Origin: Pyricularia pennisetigena | Taxonomy: Eukaryota; Ascomycota; Sordariomycetes; Magnaporthales; Pyriculariaceae | DNA: 64,000 nucleotides | Reading direction: 5' to 3' | Assembly: GCF_004337985.1 (NCBI RefSeq) | Contig: NC_043740.1 | Location: 2,641,616 to 2,705,615 of the forward strand | In this document: positions 1 to 12,769 of the stretch, piece by piece | Layout: each line of letters opens with the position of its first letter | How positions within the stretch are numbered: the stretch's first letter is position 1 | The notes under the pieces: generated by a model | Databases searched by the model: none | What the model was told of the DNA's origin: nothing | Seen by the model: the letters and a program-made list of their open reading frames with translations, nothing else | Made by a program: the position numbers and the translations under genes

Positions 1-3000
1 CAGCATCAGCTTAAGCTTCTGTCGCGTGAGAGTTGGACAGAAAGATGCCGCTTTAGGATGATGTGGAGGATTATACGACAGTACGGTCATTAGCTGCAAA
101 GAATCCAACGCCTGCAGCTCCTCTGCTTACGTCGTAGCTCCTCTAGTTCAGCTCAAATATTTTCTTGTTCTAGACTGGCGATTTGTATGACTGCCCAGGC
201 ACGTATTCGTAAGGAGGTTGACAGGTGCAATGCCCAGGCCTTCTCTCGGGATCCGGTTTGATGTCCAGGAAAAAATAGGATCCTCTTAGTTGAATGCGGG
301 GAGCCTAGAGCTAGAACAAGTTTAGTCTAGGAGTGTTACGAGATTTCCAGGCATATTCTTCCTTAGTCGCGCCATGGGCTTGTTGCGCTATCCGGTGGTC
401 GGGTTTTTTTTTTTTTTTTTTTTTTTCCTCCTGTCTAGCCTAGTCAACTATGCAGCAAAGAGTTGTCCTACCTTACTCCCAGTTATGAACTCATGCAAGG
501 CGAACTTCAGTCGTCAGCTAGGCGATTAGGTAGGTATGCAACTCAAGTCGGGTTGTTTGACAGCTTGTCCATCCGGTCCCTTCGCAGCTCGTTCGCCTCG
601 ACTTTCACGACTCGCAGCCATCTCAATTGTTCCCAGTAATATTGACAGTATACCGTGCTTGATGGATTTTCGAGGTACGTTGTGAAAAGAGAGGCTCTAA
701 AATCGAATAAGGCAAGGTCTGGGAGCGGGTGACGTATCAGCCGTTGGCCCCCTTGGGTCCTTGGCGGGGGGCAAGGGGGGGTTATTTTCTTTGCACGTTG
801 AACATAGTAGTCGAGAAAAGTCGAGGGCCGATTGGCTCCTGGAGTTTGAAGGGATCCATGTTTCAGCCTGGCTGTGATGCATCTCAAAACTTAACTGGGG
901 TGTGTGGGTGGGTGGGCGTCTGTGTCTACCTGAGGGTTCCGAGTGGGGTTGCAACTTTTCGACATCTCGCCAGACCCTTGCGGTAGCTTACGGGATGTTC
1001 CCTTCTCACCCCGGCGCCCGACCCTCTCAACATGGACCGACGCCAATTGGTTCACCACAGCCATGCTCGCTGAGAGCCGCCACTTTGCGGCTGCTTGCGG
1101 ACGCGAGTCGCATGACAAGAATGAAGGAGGCCTACCGCGCAAAGAATCAACACGAACAGCAAAACCCAATTGACGATTGCGTTTGAACAATGATGACTGT
1201 AATCTTCTCTTTGATCTTGTATCCTTCTTGCCCTGCCCCCTCTGAATCATTCTTCCTGCTGTGCATTGCCCATGTGTGGCTTGCAGCCATCATCTCTCCT
1301 CAACGTATTAAGCAGATAGGATAGCAGGATCAAAGACAAAGGAGAAAAGAAAACCAATCCACTTTATCGGATGACGGCGGGCAGGCGGGGCCTGACATGA
1401 CATGCATGAAGATTCAGAGTCTGACGCCAAAAAAAGAAACCAAAGGGCATTGCGACGTCGCCTGGACTTTTTGAGTGTTTCAACCGATTCTTAGTTCATG
1501 CGGTCGATGGAGCAATCGACATCCGGACACCGGCCCATGTCAACTCGGACGAACAAAGAGTGAAAGGGTGAATTAAGAATAGGAGGAAGACAAAAAAAAA
1601 ATAAAAAAAAAAAGAGAAAGAGGAAAAAACCAGTGGGGGGTGAGCCACGAGACATGACAGCTCAAGTCTGTTCAAAACAATGGCAAGAAATCTTCTTTCA
1701 CTCCGCGCAGCTACCTGGATAGCTGCACTACAGTAGGTACAGTTCCAGTAATTAGTCTATTCGTCGTCCGATCCCCGATCTGCTCTCCCCCATATTTACC
1801 GAGGGACCGAGAATGGGGTGAACGAAAGCGCAGCGAAAAGACACAACCCAGCAGGTTTATATCCCGAAATTGAAACTAGTTCCTGTAGCTAATTAAACTA
1901 CCGCCTTAAATGTAACTTGCCTTGTAGTTTCTTGTTTCTTTCTTTTTTTTGATCTATCTTTTTTTTTTCTTTTTTGGTTTCGCCGAATTTGTGTTGCCGA
2001 CTACTACTTTGTGCTTTTTGCCAAGGCTCCTACTGCCAAACCTAAACTTCAAAGCTCAAGGCAAATGCAAATGCATAGACTCCACTCCGAGTTTTCGTCT
2101 GCCGATGTCCATTTCTCTCCATTTTTACAGACGGTTGGATGCGCTGTACATGCCTTGAACGTACTTGGCCTCGATTCCAAGGTAGGTAAGATAAGGCAAG
2201 GCAGTGAAAAAAAAAAAGTTGGCTCGGGTTCGTTCTTGTCTCCAGGTGCCATTTCCTGTTTGTTGACGTTTGACCATGCCCAATCTGCCCGGGTATGTTG
2301 ATTACCGATGCGCCGATTTGCAAACACTGCGGTAACTTTAGATCCGGGACTTTACCTATTGCGTATTCAAAGACGATTCACTGATTTGGTGACAACTTTT
2401 CCCACCGGAAATGAGCCTTGTGAAGAGGTTGAGCAGACGGATTAGAAGAAGCAAGTAGACATTTACCAGACTAGACTAAATGGGCATCTTTCAGGTTTGA
2501 CCCATCCCAGTTCAGGTCAGTCCAATCCGTTACTTGTCCCTTGTGCGATTGAGTGATGGAGTGACGCTGAGCTGGCCTCAAAGCATGCCTACATACACAC
2601 ACCTTACCTCGCATACATCCTTTCGCGGTGGGATGACATCTCCGAAAGCACGTTGCGGTGAAAAGGAAAGGAGAAAAAGAAAAGCGGACAAAACACCTTT
2701 GGTTTGCCCCAAGTAGCTACGGCCTCATGTTGTGGATGACGGTGAGCCTGCTGTACGCCTAGACCTGCGGCATCACACAGGGCGGTCGGTCCCAGAGAGA
2801 CTTGATGTCGTTCATCCGTCCTTCCTTGCGCGGCTGCCATCTGTGGTGGCCCCTTTTCTATTCATTCATCGCGGTTCACTATGGTTTTGCTTGTTCGAAC
2901 AAAAGAAAAAAGAGAAGGAAACAAGAATACAACGTCAAAGCGCCGTCACGGATGTTTTTTCTTTTTTAGTAAGCTCGCGTGCTGCCTTTTTCTTTTTTTT

Positions 3001-5552
3001 GTTTTTGCTTTCACATCCAAGGCGGAACAGAAGCTAAAGGTTTGACAGAGAAATAAAAAAAAAAAGTGCTTGCTTGCATTTCATTCCCTTCGCTACCGGG
3101 TGGCTTGGGGCGCCTACCCGTCCGTGCCCCCTGAACTTCCACACTTGCCTTGCTGCTTGCTGCACCTGGTCTCGAGAATTCATGAGCAAAACCCCCTCAA
3201 CCATGCTCTCTCTTACGCAGATGCAGGTTCAGTAGTAAACAGATATGCAGGCCCATGGGCATGAGGCTAAGAGTACGTTCAGCTCTCTTCGACCGACCGA
3301 AAGCTCGCGCGTCCTCCAATCTTTTTTCTTCTTCTTTGGTCAAGGCCGCCGATTGACGGAATGCACTTTGTTCCATTTCTGGATCTAGTTACTTTCTAGA
3401 AGCCCGTGGCTCGGTTAGCGGAAATGGCGCTTGCCGTTCCTCGATTATGGCTTTTTCTGGCCCAAAAGCAAGTTCTTACCTTGCGGAAAACGTCTAATTG
3501 CCCTGCCCCATCGTTGGAAGTGAGCATCATCCAAATACAATTCTACGTCTTTTTGGATGCGTGTCTCCTGCATGTCAGCGCCCACGAGTTCAAGCCATGA
3601 GTATAAAAAAACAGTTGAGCTTCTCCGTCGGATAAGAACCATGTGCTTTTGACCATGTCTGCGGATAACCCATTGGCGTTGCGCCCATTTCCTTTGCTGT
3701 TGGAGCGCATGGGCGATGAGATCGATAACTTTTACGGATAATTATTTCCGGTTCTAACTTTGGCATCTGTCGTAGCGAATCCTGATTAACAATGCTATGC
3801 TGTTTTCAAGTCGGACGAATGTATTGATAGCAACATGCAACAGTATTTGCTAGAGGATATGTCAGTCAGACCAAGTAAATGACGACAAACAACATGGGCT
3901 CACTCATAGCCATTCGTCGATGAACTCCCTGGGCGCTTATACTTGTGGTCTCAATTCGTTCAGTGGGGGCTCAAGACACTTACGTAAGAAGAATGAGAGT
4001 CGCTTCATTTTTTTTGGTCATAGATACATGGTGGTTGCTTTTGCTAGATACAGGAGTGACAAAAGCCAGCTATTTACATGGTGCTTCCAGACCTGGTCAC
4101 TTGTTCTCACTATGGGTGTACAAATATTTTCTTTGATCAGGCCCTTCATTGTGTATGGCGATGCTGTATCCTTCTCAGGCTTGAGGCATGATAACGCTGC
4201 ACCAGAACCTGACTATTACCATCGACAGTCAAGAAACTGATGATAACGGCGTATTCAAGAATTGCTCGATAGAATAAGCGTGAAATAATAAATTCCCTGC
4301 GGAAAATTCGATCTGTGCTCAATGAATGCCTTGGTAGTATCACGGTTCGCCCCAAGTATTGTCTATACTAGAAATATCTGCAATGATCAACCGGGGCTAT
4401 AGATTCAGCCAGGCTTACACCGGTCTGTATGTACTAATGAGTAAAGAGACAAGCAGCATCAGCAACAGTACTCTGCTGTTACCGTGACACAACAGAAAAC
4501 CATTGATTGAGATGGCTGTCTCACTTAGTAGTTAGTGGGAGCAAGACAGATGAGGACTTGATCAGCTCGATGTCAAGTTGTGCAAGTTTGCAACAGGCTT
4601 ATACTGCTTTCAGAGGGACCCGAGCCACGCTAATATCAATACAAAGCGAAATAGAAGAATATTTTATGCCCTCGAAGAACTCATCGAATCGGCAAGTCAT
4701 GTGGATGGATCGAGATACACGGCTTCAGGTGTTGCCTCGAGGCCGCCAGGGAGAGACACCACGCCAAATACACTTGATTGACAGAGGTGGCACAGGATAC
4801 AAGCGTGGTTCGGAAGGATCACGACGGTTGACGTCGCCAAGATATGAATATCTGTACAGTAATGCAGGCCCCCCTTAATTCAACTCTGGGGCTATTGGAT
4901 GGGATAGAACTAGACTGATTGACATGCCTGGACCGTATTCAGACTTGGAACTTCACAAGGGCATGGGGTCTAATAGGAGGTGCCTTTTACTTAATTCTGG
5001 TAAAAGCTACACTCTCGCTGTCAACTGGAACGCGAGCACTTTTTTGGGTTGCTGACCCACCGGCAAGATGCCCATTCCGAAGCAAGTTATGGCTACATAT
5101 CAAGTCACACACTTATAGATACCACATCATCCAGCAGGTGATCGTCGTATACGGGCTCGTCATGCATGTCATAATATATGCCTGCATTTTCCCGATAATG
5201 TTAACATGCTACGTAATATATTCTTGTCTCAGATAAACCCCGTCGGGAGGTTGCCTCAACTGCCAGGATGTTGTGCCTCGAGAGATAAACGTGGCTTAGT
5301 GCCTTGTGTCTCCTGCCACTGTCCAATCGAAAATCTACATCCAACTTCGTCTTTAGCCAAGATGGAAACGTCCTATACCGTAAGTTTACGGAACGTAAAT
5401 CATATGATCGAATCCGGAAAGCCGTGATACAGGCACAACTCTTCCCAATAAATTGCCAAACATTCACGAAACTAGGTAGCTGAATGAAAATTAAAATTGC
5501 GGGGTTCTGTTCCCTATGTAGTACCCCTTTTAGCCTAGTGACTCGTATTTTC
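1..5552. other. 5.5-kb stretch without a supportable gene
   Basis: I see no ORF with a recognisable domain on either strand. All open frames here are under about 125 codons and lack family motifs or plausible splice partners. The DNA is rich in A/T homopolymers (for example T runs at 404-426 and A-rich stretches near 1590-1625 and 2205-2220). From about 3.7 to 5.5 kb it becomes visibly AT-richer. Such a stretch could be the long upstream region or UTR of a gene outside the window, or decayed repeat sequence; the bases alone do not decide. No tRNA or rRNA was recognised. Confidence 0.5.
404..426. repeat. poly(T) tract, 23 nt
   Basis: An uninterrupted T run in the gene-free left end. It is one of several homopolymers of 18-51 nt scattered between genes in this window. 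Confidence 0.9.
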
Positions 5553-7507
5553 TTACAACTGAAAGCCCATAGAAGGGCTTCGGCTGGACGAAGGCGCCCT
5601 CAGATGCGCTGATGATCCTTTGTAAAGGCTCTGCCAGATGAACGCCTCGCTCAACAGCAGTTCGATATCCTTCTCAGTCCATTCCTTGGTAGGCAGTGAC
5701 TGAAGAAACATCATAATCTCCTGAAAGTCCATCTTGGTCAACTTGGCAGACCATTTCACCAGGAACGCCGCGCAAACATATAGATGAAATTCCGAGAAGC
5801 CGTTTTCCTCGGCCTACAGAAAAAATTAGTCAGTGAAAGTCTCAGGTGTTTCGTGGCAGGAAAGAACGCGAATATCCTCACCATGTACGTATCCCACATC
5901 CTGATGGTGTTCTTGACACTGATCTCCCGCATGAGGAGGCAGTTCATCCACCTGAAACTGAACTGTATAAACTCGACATTCTCCTTCTCCAAGTGCTTCG
6001 CCAGCTGCTCATCTATTCTGGCCGTCAGGTCCCGTAATGCAGAGACTTGCCGCTGAATTCCGGGCTGTGCAACTATGTAGTGATCCTGAATCCCGTCCAG
6101 CAGCTTCGTCAAGCACCAGAACGTATCAGCCTCCACTGCATCGAGTACAGCCCGCGGTAGCTGACCCGGATCCATGCCCCTCTCAATGTCCGGGTCTGTA
6201 ATGTAGGTACCCAGGAATACCTGCCAGAACGGTGTGACGAGGTCGTTGATACCCTGTACATAGCCACTAGCCGGGTGCCGTACGGCCCAAACATACAGTA
6301 TTCTCTCGAGTGACCTCTGGGTCGCCTCATACCCGTAAAGCTCGATGTGCGGGTTCGTACGTGGCACATCGATGCTGATTTGATGCCAAATTGCCTCATC
6401 CAGGCCCCTGCCACCCCTGCCCGGTGTCGATGCAGGGTTGCTGTTGCTGGCTTTGACACCACTGCCGCTCTCGAATGCTTGCCGAACACCGTCAAGATAC
6501 TCCTTGCGCTTGCGCTCCAATACCGCAACGCGCCTCTCACTACTTGTTGGCAAATAGCTGAGCAGCAATTGCCACGTCATGGCACGTACTTCTTCCGGCA
6601 CCCCAGACCACGCCAAAGCCCTCAGCTCTGTCAACGGTATCGAGGTTGACTGCAGAATCTTTTTGAATTTATTGATTCTTGTTATCCTGGAGTTTGCCGC
6701 ATCGATTTCCTTAGGTGTAGCATCGTGAGGTGTCGACGGGTGGCTGATTAGGTGTAGAGCATTTGCTGGGTCTTTCAGAATGTCCTTGTACTGCGGCCTT
6801 AATATCTTGCCCTCGCTCTTCTTGGATATCGGATATGCAGATGAAGGTCGCTCAATTGCTATGTCGCCAGTGTCTTCAAATTGTCGCATCGCAAGTGGGC
6901 TTGTTGCAGCAGAACGACTACCGCTCCTCTCCTGCTCCTCCGCCATCCTCCGCGTGTTTCTCCTCTTAGAGCTGGAAAGGCTGGGTAGGCCAAAGTCGTC
7001 GCCGTCGTCATCTCCGTAATCCTCATAATCATCGCCCTCGTCTAACTTCCAGTCATCGTTGGTCCTAGAGAGGAAGTTCACATACGACTTGATCGGCGGC
7101 GAGCCCAGCCCAGGCGCCGGTCTTGAAGGCGGAGACGTCATGATGTTTTTCGGTGGTCTAGAAGGAGGAGCCGAAGGTGGTGTATGCGGTCGTGATTGTG
7201 GTCTTGAAGAGCTGCCAGAGACGTTCCTGAGGTTGGCGGGCAAATGTGCGCGTGCGCATTAGCTAAGAGCAACGTCCACCAGGATATGCAAACGCAGTTA
7301 CAAACGCCTGAGCGCATACAGGGCATCAATTTTGAGCATATCGGCGTGCGAGTACGCTGCGCCCACAATTTTGCTCCCATCCCGACTCCGTGCCGAAGTC
7401 GAGGGCTGCCTCCAGAACGGAGAAGCACTGCTGATACCGAGTCAGTCAAGCGAAGCAAAGCTTCGGGGGTTCATAACATACTCTGATCGGTCTGTTGCCC
7501 GTGCCAT
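5553..7507 (-). CDS. GYP1: TBC-domain Rab GTPase-activating protein, Gyp1-like
   Basis: Predicted GAP for Ypt1-type Rab GTPases at the Golgi. Exons on the minus strand: 7507-7482 (start codon), 7226-5882 and 5813-5553, giving 543 aa with all junctions in frame. The N-terminal 200 residues are Ser/Pro/Arg-rich and acidic, probably disordered. The TBC domain spans roughly residues 205-480. It shows the arginine-finger motif IDVPRTNP and the glutamine-finger motif SGYVQGINDLVTPF, both as in Gyp1/TBC1D22. The C-terminal exon supplies FSEFHLYVCAAFLVKW and the end of the domain. The first exon is the weak point: a 26-nt ATG exon with a GTATGT donor gives the required phase. An alternative ATG at 7750 (followed by MFSSSSGTGKK and a GTAAGG donor) ends in the wrong phase for direct splicing, so it would need another exon. 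The family call is secure. Confidence 0.9.
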
Positions 7508-8210
7508 TGTAGCTTTTAGCAACCTAGACCGTTGCGGAAAGACAAACGCACTTGCCAAGGGCAAGCATGCGAGGGGGGGTCACATACCGACTTGGACCAT
7601 CTCCTGCTACGGACCGCTACCGTCAGCATGTTGAGCAAGGCTCAAAGGGAGCCACCACCTATGGCCAAGCCAAGCAGAGAAAACGTGGGGCGAGGACGGC
7701 CTTACCTGCGGAGGGACCTTCTTGCCGGTCCCCGAGCTGGAGGAAAACATGACGCCTGAGATGTGAAGAGAAGCGGCCTTTGCTGCCTCTCCGGATGTTG
7801 TTTGGCACTAAGTCATTGCAAGGGCTCCGTCGGGTTAGGATCTCTCTTCCCCAGTCTCGGATGTCTGACCTCGATTGTTTGCGCGACTGGAGCTCCCGTG
7901 ACGGCACCAATTGATTGCCCCTCCCCAGTACCTTGCGCAGCAACGGCAGGGCGTCAGGGTGGGCTGAATTATGGGGCATGACCGCCCCGACTACCTGGCG
8001 CCAACTGTCGTCAGCACGGACCCGCTTCCCAATTATTTGCAGCCTCAGGCAGCATTGCCAGGCACAGCTTGCCCGGGTGAGGCTCGGCCCGCGAATCTGA
8101 GCTCATGGAATTACGACCTGGACAAAAACGACCAAGAAATATCCCGTCATAGCATCACCATATTTCGCGACGACCGAACAACCTTCGACGCCCCGAAAAA
8201 CACCGACAAG
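7508..8210. promoter_or_regulatory. divergent intergenic region between GYP1-like and COX7
   Basis: About 700 bp lies between the two start codons and should hold both promoters and 5' UTRs. A possible additional upstream exon of the GAP gene, or a 5' UTR intron, lies at 7706-7750. No other element stood out. Confidence 0.5.
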
Positions 8211-8711
8211 ATGGCGTAAGTCCTCTTCCGAAGAAGCTTGGGAACATTTTGAGGCGCACCATAGTCCTATCGCTGCCCCGATTATGGCTCAATGGCATCC
8301 GAAAGTCAATCGTACGATCAGGCTGCGATCCGGTAGCTGACCTATGGCCTCCAATTGCAGCTTCGTCAACGCACCCAACAAGGTGCCTTACTACCAGCGC
8401 TTCTACCAGACTGCCTACCGCAACCACCAGCGCGTCTGGAAGATCGTGAGTCTTTATTCGGAAGGAAACCCGAGGGATAGCGTGGCGCGGCAATTGGACT
8501 CTCGCTCACACTCAAACGTCATACAGCACCCGAGGAGCAAATACATGCTTGTTCCCTACCTCGTCGGTCTTTGGGGAGGTCTCGGATGTATGTGCGATTC
8601 CAGAGAATCCAAGGCTTCAGTGAGTTAGGCTAACCATGTCAAATTATAGTGAGCCTGTGGGGTCTTGGACGTAAGGCCGCTGGCTATAACTCCTACTGGG
8701 GCGAGAAATAG
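8211..8711 (+). CDS. COX7: cytochrome c oxidase subunit 7 (VIIa type)
   Basis: Small inner-membrane subunit of respiratory complex IV. Four exons, 8211-8215, 8361-8445, 8527-8587 and 8650-8711, join in frame to a 70-aa protein. It starts MAFVNAPNKVPYYQRFYQ and contains W..HPRSKYML.PY followed by one hydrophobic segment (residues ~38-56). The HPRS-hydrophobic arrangement matches yeast Cox7, which is also about 60 aa. The first exon has only five coding bases (ATGGC) before a GTAAGT donor. Each intron has standard GT/AG ends. The gene is too short and too split to appear as an open frame. The assignment rests on the HPRS motif, size and single membrane span; another small respiratory-chain subunit is the alternative. 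Confidence 0.75.
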
Positions 8712-9142
8712 ATCTGAGACGGATCAGCGAGGTCTCATGAGCTTGTTAGAATTTGTTGGAGTCGAGAGGCGAAGCTGAATGCCTTGGGAAGAGAACGTAT
8801 TCAAGCCTATAACAATGCCTCCAGAGGCAAATCTGCAGCATTCACTTTACTAGAGTCAGTCACGCTTTCATCGGAAAGGGGTCATCCCTCAAATAGCCAT
8901 GATTACTGTGATGCCCGTATGTTCGATGTCAAGGCCTTTTTTGACCGCCTAAACACAACGTCTAAAGTACAATGGTATGCCGAATGGACGACATGATAAA
9001 AGTTTTGAGAGGGGCCATATATCTACAACTAGCAACCCCGGGCCACTATTACCAACCTGCGCTCACAGCTTGATGCAGCTTTGATTGATTCAAGATCGGC
9101 CAAACCGCTCAGGTACAGCCCAGAACACCACATACTCGTGCA
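8712..9142. other. convergent 3' intergenic region
   Basis: Tail-to-tail spacer between COX7 (+) and the clathrin light chain gene (-). It holds only short chance frames. Confidence 0.5.
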
Positions 9143-9995
9143 CTAGTAACCTTCGGCACCTGGTGCCTTCTCATCCTTTCGCAGGCTCGTGAGCAGCTCA
9201 CGGAAGCGCTCCTTTCCGGATCCAGCCGCACCACCCTTGGCACCCTTGCCAGAAACGTCAACGATTTTGGAGATGCGCTCCCAGCTGGTGCCACCCGACG
9301 TGGTGTCCTCGCGGTTCTTGAGAAATTGTTCGGCGTCCTTGCGGGTCTGGGCGATGGTCTTCTCCTTCTTGTTGTTGTAGTTCTCGTAGAATTCATCAAT
9401 GTTCTGCTGCGCTTCCTTGATCGTCTCGGCGCGCTGTTGTGCAAACTGCTCGGCCCGCTTGGCATTCTGCTCGTCCCTCTTCTGCCGCCACTCCTTGATC
9501 ACCTCGGGTTCCTCCTCCTCCTCTGTGTATGCACCAAAGCCTGAGTTGTAGGTGACTGATGGGCCAGTAATGGTTCCACTAGCTCCCAGACCCTATATAT
9601 ACAGCCATAAGTTGTTAGTAAGGCTGCGCGCAAATTGGACCTTGATAGCGCGTGAGATGGGCTGGGCATACCGAGTTTGGGCTCGCTAGGTCCGGGAACT
9701 GGCTCTCAAACTCTGCATTGCCAGAGTTGCCACCACCTCCACCCAGCAGGTCATCATCGTCATCAATACCGCCATCCTCGACGGTTGCGAACTGGTTTGC
9801 GTCCTCTCCCAAGAGCGCCTTCTCTCGCGCCAGAAAATCGTCGGCAGAGGGTTCTGCTGATGTGTCCTTGACTTCGGTTTGCACTGAAATTTGGGCAGCT
9901 GTTAGTTTTCTTTTATAATCATTCTGTGGTAACAATATCATATACCACTTACCACCCGAATCAAATTCATCGAGAGAGGGAAACCGGTCCGCCAT
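9143..9995 (-). CDS. CLC1: clathrin light chain
   Basis: Regulatory light chain that binds the clathrin heavy-chain leg on coated vesicles of the TGN and plasma membrane. Three exons (9995-9953, 9883-9672, 9592-9143) give 234 aa. The N-terminus MADRFPSLDEFDSG and the acidic stretch GGIDDDDDLLGG are followed by FESQFPDL. A long charged helix then runs through EVIKEWRQKRDEQNAKRAEQ to NNKKEKTIAQTRKDAEQFL. This is the heavy-chain-binding coiled coil, followed by the conserved TSWERISKIVD block near the C-terminus. Length and order match fungal light chains. Exon junctions keep frame (phases 1 and 0) with GTAAGT and GTATGC donors. High confidence. Confidence 0.95.
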
Positions 9996-10960
9996 GTTGT
10001 TTGGGCAGCGCGTGATGTGGATTAGGTGGCAGAACTGGGGTATGTGGGAATCAGCCCTTGTGAGGATTCAGAATTTGTTTGCGACAAAGATGGCACGGCT
10101 GGTGGGGGATCCAATGCCGTTGATATCGTGAGTGTATTTGTCTTGCAAAGTGTAGTGGTACAAATTAGCAGTCGTCGTTAGCACATGTGCATCTATATGC
10201 TTGCGCCAGTTCGCATGGTCCAAGCTACCGCACGGCGTTTGCAGGCTGGCGGCACAACCTCAGGTACCTTAGGTTCCCTTGGCTGAGCTGATGGGGCCAA
10301 GGTGTTGCTTAATCGGCGGTGACTGGGGTTGTATGCAATTAACCGGGAGATGTCTGGGACATAAAGCGGGTCAGTTTTATGCGGCTTGTACTTTCAATTG
10401 AATCAGGCGCGCTTTCTTTCCCGTTCCGCCCCAATAAAAAGCGCGACTCTGATCAACCTTGACACTGAATTTTTGTGATGGGAACAAAAGGAGGGAGAGT
10501 GAAGGCTGGCATCATCACACACAAGGAATTCGTCTGGGAGCCATAGACCGACCTGTCCTGCAGCAGCGGACTTAAACTTTCAATTGCGGATCTTGATGCA
10601 CATATAGTCGGAGTCCCTTGACTTTGGATTGACCACTGCCGAAGCTGGAGCTCCCTTCCAGATACCTGCCTGTCTGCTTCTGTACAGCAAGCTTGGTCCG
10701 ATCCTGTAGATTGAGAAAAAGAGCCTCACCATCGGTTGCCTTCCTCAAGATAAAATCACACAAACATCATCATCTTCTCGGATTTATTTTGAGCTGCCTT
10801 TAAGGGCATTCTACTAGCACACATTCGGCTCCTTTATCATCCTCATTGTCTATTGTTTGACAAATCTCCACCATATACATTCCTGCTCCATTATACCCCT
10901 CGGTGCTTGAAAACAACTTCAATCCCCAACAGGGAAAAGATACATCCACAAACAAAAAGG
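9996..10960. promoter_or_regulatory. divergent promoter region, clathrin light chain / CID protein
   Basis: About 965 bp between two start codons on opposite strands. The last 200 bp before 10961 are C/T- and A-rich, like a fungal 5' leader. No specific operator was recognised. Confidence 0.5.
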
Positions 10961-12769
10961 ATGGCCTACACAGACGACGCTGTGCTGGCCAAGCTCTCGG
11001 CCCTCAATGAGAGCCACGACAGCATTGCAACTGCTGCTCAATGGATCATGTTCCACCGGTGAGTTTTCCCTCAATTTATTTCCCTTACCTGCTTGCAAGC
11101 AAAAGCTGGCACCTAGCAAAAAGTTGTACATTCGGGACATGCCGATGCGGCTTATCGCATTGCCCGTTTCCTTCCCGCTTGTCACTTTGGCGCTTGTGTT
11201 TGTCTGCGTTTAATTTGCTCAAAGTACATAAGCAGCAAAGCCTAGTGCAGCGAGCCGAATCTTCCTGGTGGCCTGCCTCATTTGATCTCCCAGACTAATC
11301 ATAGATATTCCTTCCTTTATCTAGCCGTCATGCAGACCGCACAGTACAGTTGTGGCTCGGCAGACTTAAGGAGTCTCCAAGCTCCAAACGCCTGAATCTC
11401 GTGTACCTAGCAAACGGTGAGTGTGAGCTTTGCCTGTATATACCTGTATATACATACATACCTTATCAACGTCCACATCTTGGTCTGCCTCAACACCCTG
11501 ATTCGTTCTCAGACACTTCCCTTGAGGTCTCTTACTCCAAGCACAATCACCACAGCTTGCCTGGGCCATGCCACGAAAAATCAATGGAAACATCCTCGTC
11601 CCTATTATGAGTGACCATCTCTACCATAATCTGTTGGCATCCTTGCTGATCTGCTCTGTTGTTTTAGAGGTTACGCAGCAGTCCAAAGCTCGTCACAGGG
11701 ATGATTTTGTCAATGCATTCTCGCCAATTATCGCAGAGGCTGCCGCCGTGGCCTACAAGGGTGCCTCTTCTGATGTCCAGAACAAGCTCAGACGTGTGAT
11801 TGACGTCTGGAAGGACCGTAACATCTTTGAGCCAGCCATACAAGCTGCGGTCGAGGCGCGTCTAGAAGGTAAGCTAGTTTCCCCTTGGTTGCTAGACCCC
11901 ATGGCATGCTTTACTGACCGTTTCCTGCAACAAAAGATTTGGACAAGGCAAAGGGCATACCAAAATCTTCCAGCTTTGGCGCCTCCGGTCTATCCGGCTC
12001 GGGTGGGTCTGTGCCATCCGAGCTCAGTGCCCTGGTTGCTCCGCAGCAAAATGTCTCGAAGCAGCAGTTGCCTATGAAGTCTGCTATTAGTGCCGCCAAT
12101 CAGGACTATGAAAGGCTCACCAACCCTGCAAACCCGGTACCTACTGCGCCCGTATACGCTGCGCGGCTTAACGGCTTGCTCAAGACTCTGGCAACCGCAG
12201 AGGGCGCTGTTGCCGAATGCGTCAAGGCACGCAAGGAGCTTATTGGTGCCTTGGAGAAGATGCTTGACTCTAACAGGGAAGCTCTTCGAGCGGACGAGGC
12301 CCAGCTCGTTGAGCTGTCATCGCGCAGGCAGGCCATCGACGCAAAGAAGAGTGACGTTGAGATGGCCATCATGTCCGGACTCAGCATGCAAGACAATTCC
12401 GTACCGCACGGTGGCGCTCCGGATGGACCACCTGCGCCCGACCCAGCTCAGCCCCAGGTTGAGGCTCTCACTCCACCCTCCGCCGGCGCAGATGACAATA
12501 TGTACGACAACAGCGCCAGCTTTGCACCGCCGCCTCCCGAGCTTGTACCGGCTACCGAGCAACCGACGGGGGTACAGCCGATGGCTTCGGGAATTGAGAT
12601 GCTGTCCAACATAGCATCGCAGTATCACTCAGTGCCCACAAACGGCAACGCCAATAAACGTCGTCGTGTTGAGTCTGGGGAGGAGTTCCCGGATCTGGGC
12701 AAAGATGATGGCATTGATCCTGATGTTAAGGAGATGCTTAGCAACGATGTCAAGGCAGAAGCTGCTTGA
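10961..12769 (+). CDS. RTT103: CID-domain RNA polymerase II CTD-binding protein (Rtt103/RPRD1-like)
   Basis: Predicted nuclear protein that reads the phosphorylated RNA polymerase II C-terminal domain and acts in transcription termination. Four exons, 10961-11058, 11325-11416, 11668-11868 and 11937-12769, yield 407 aa. Residues 1 to ~133 form the CID: MAYTDDAVLAKLSALNESHDSI, then the WL motif in VQLWLGRLKES, LVYLANEV and VIDVWKDRNIF. The following region (~190-270) carries a long helix (LKTLATAEGAVAECVKARKE, then LEKMLDSNREALRADEAQL) like the coiled coil of RPRD1/Rtt103 proteins. The C-terminal third is Pro/Ala-rich with a basic NKRRRVES stretch that could be a nuclear localisation signal. 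The first intron (266 nt) and second (251 nt) are longer than typical here. All phases match. Confidence 0.9.

Noticed and set aside
4507..4878. 123-codon frame in the gene-free left end
   Set aside because: No similarity that I recognise, no plausible splice context, within AT-rich DNA.
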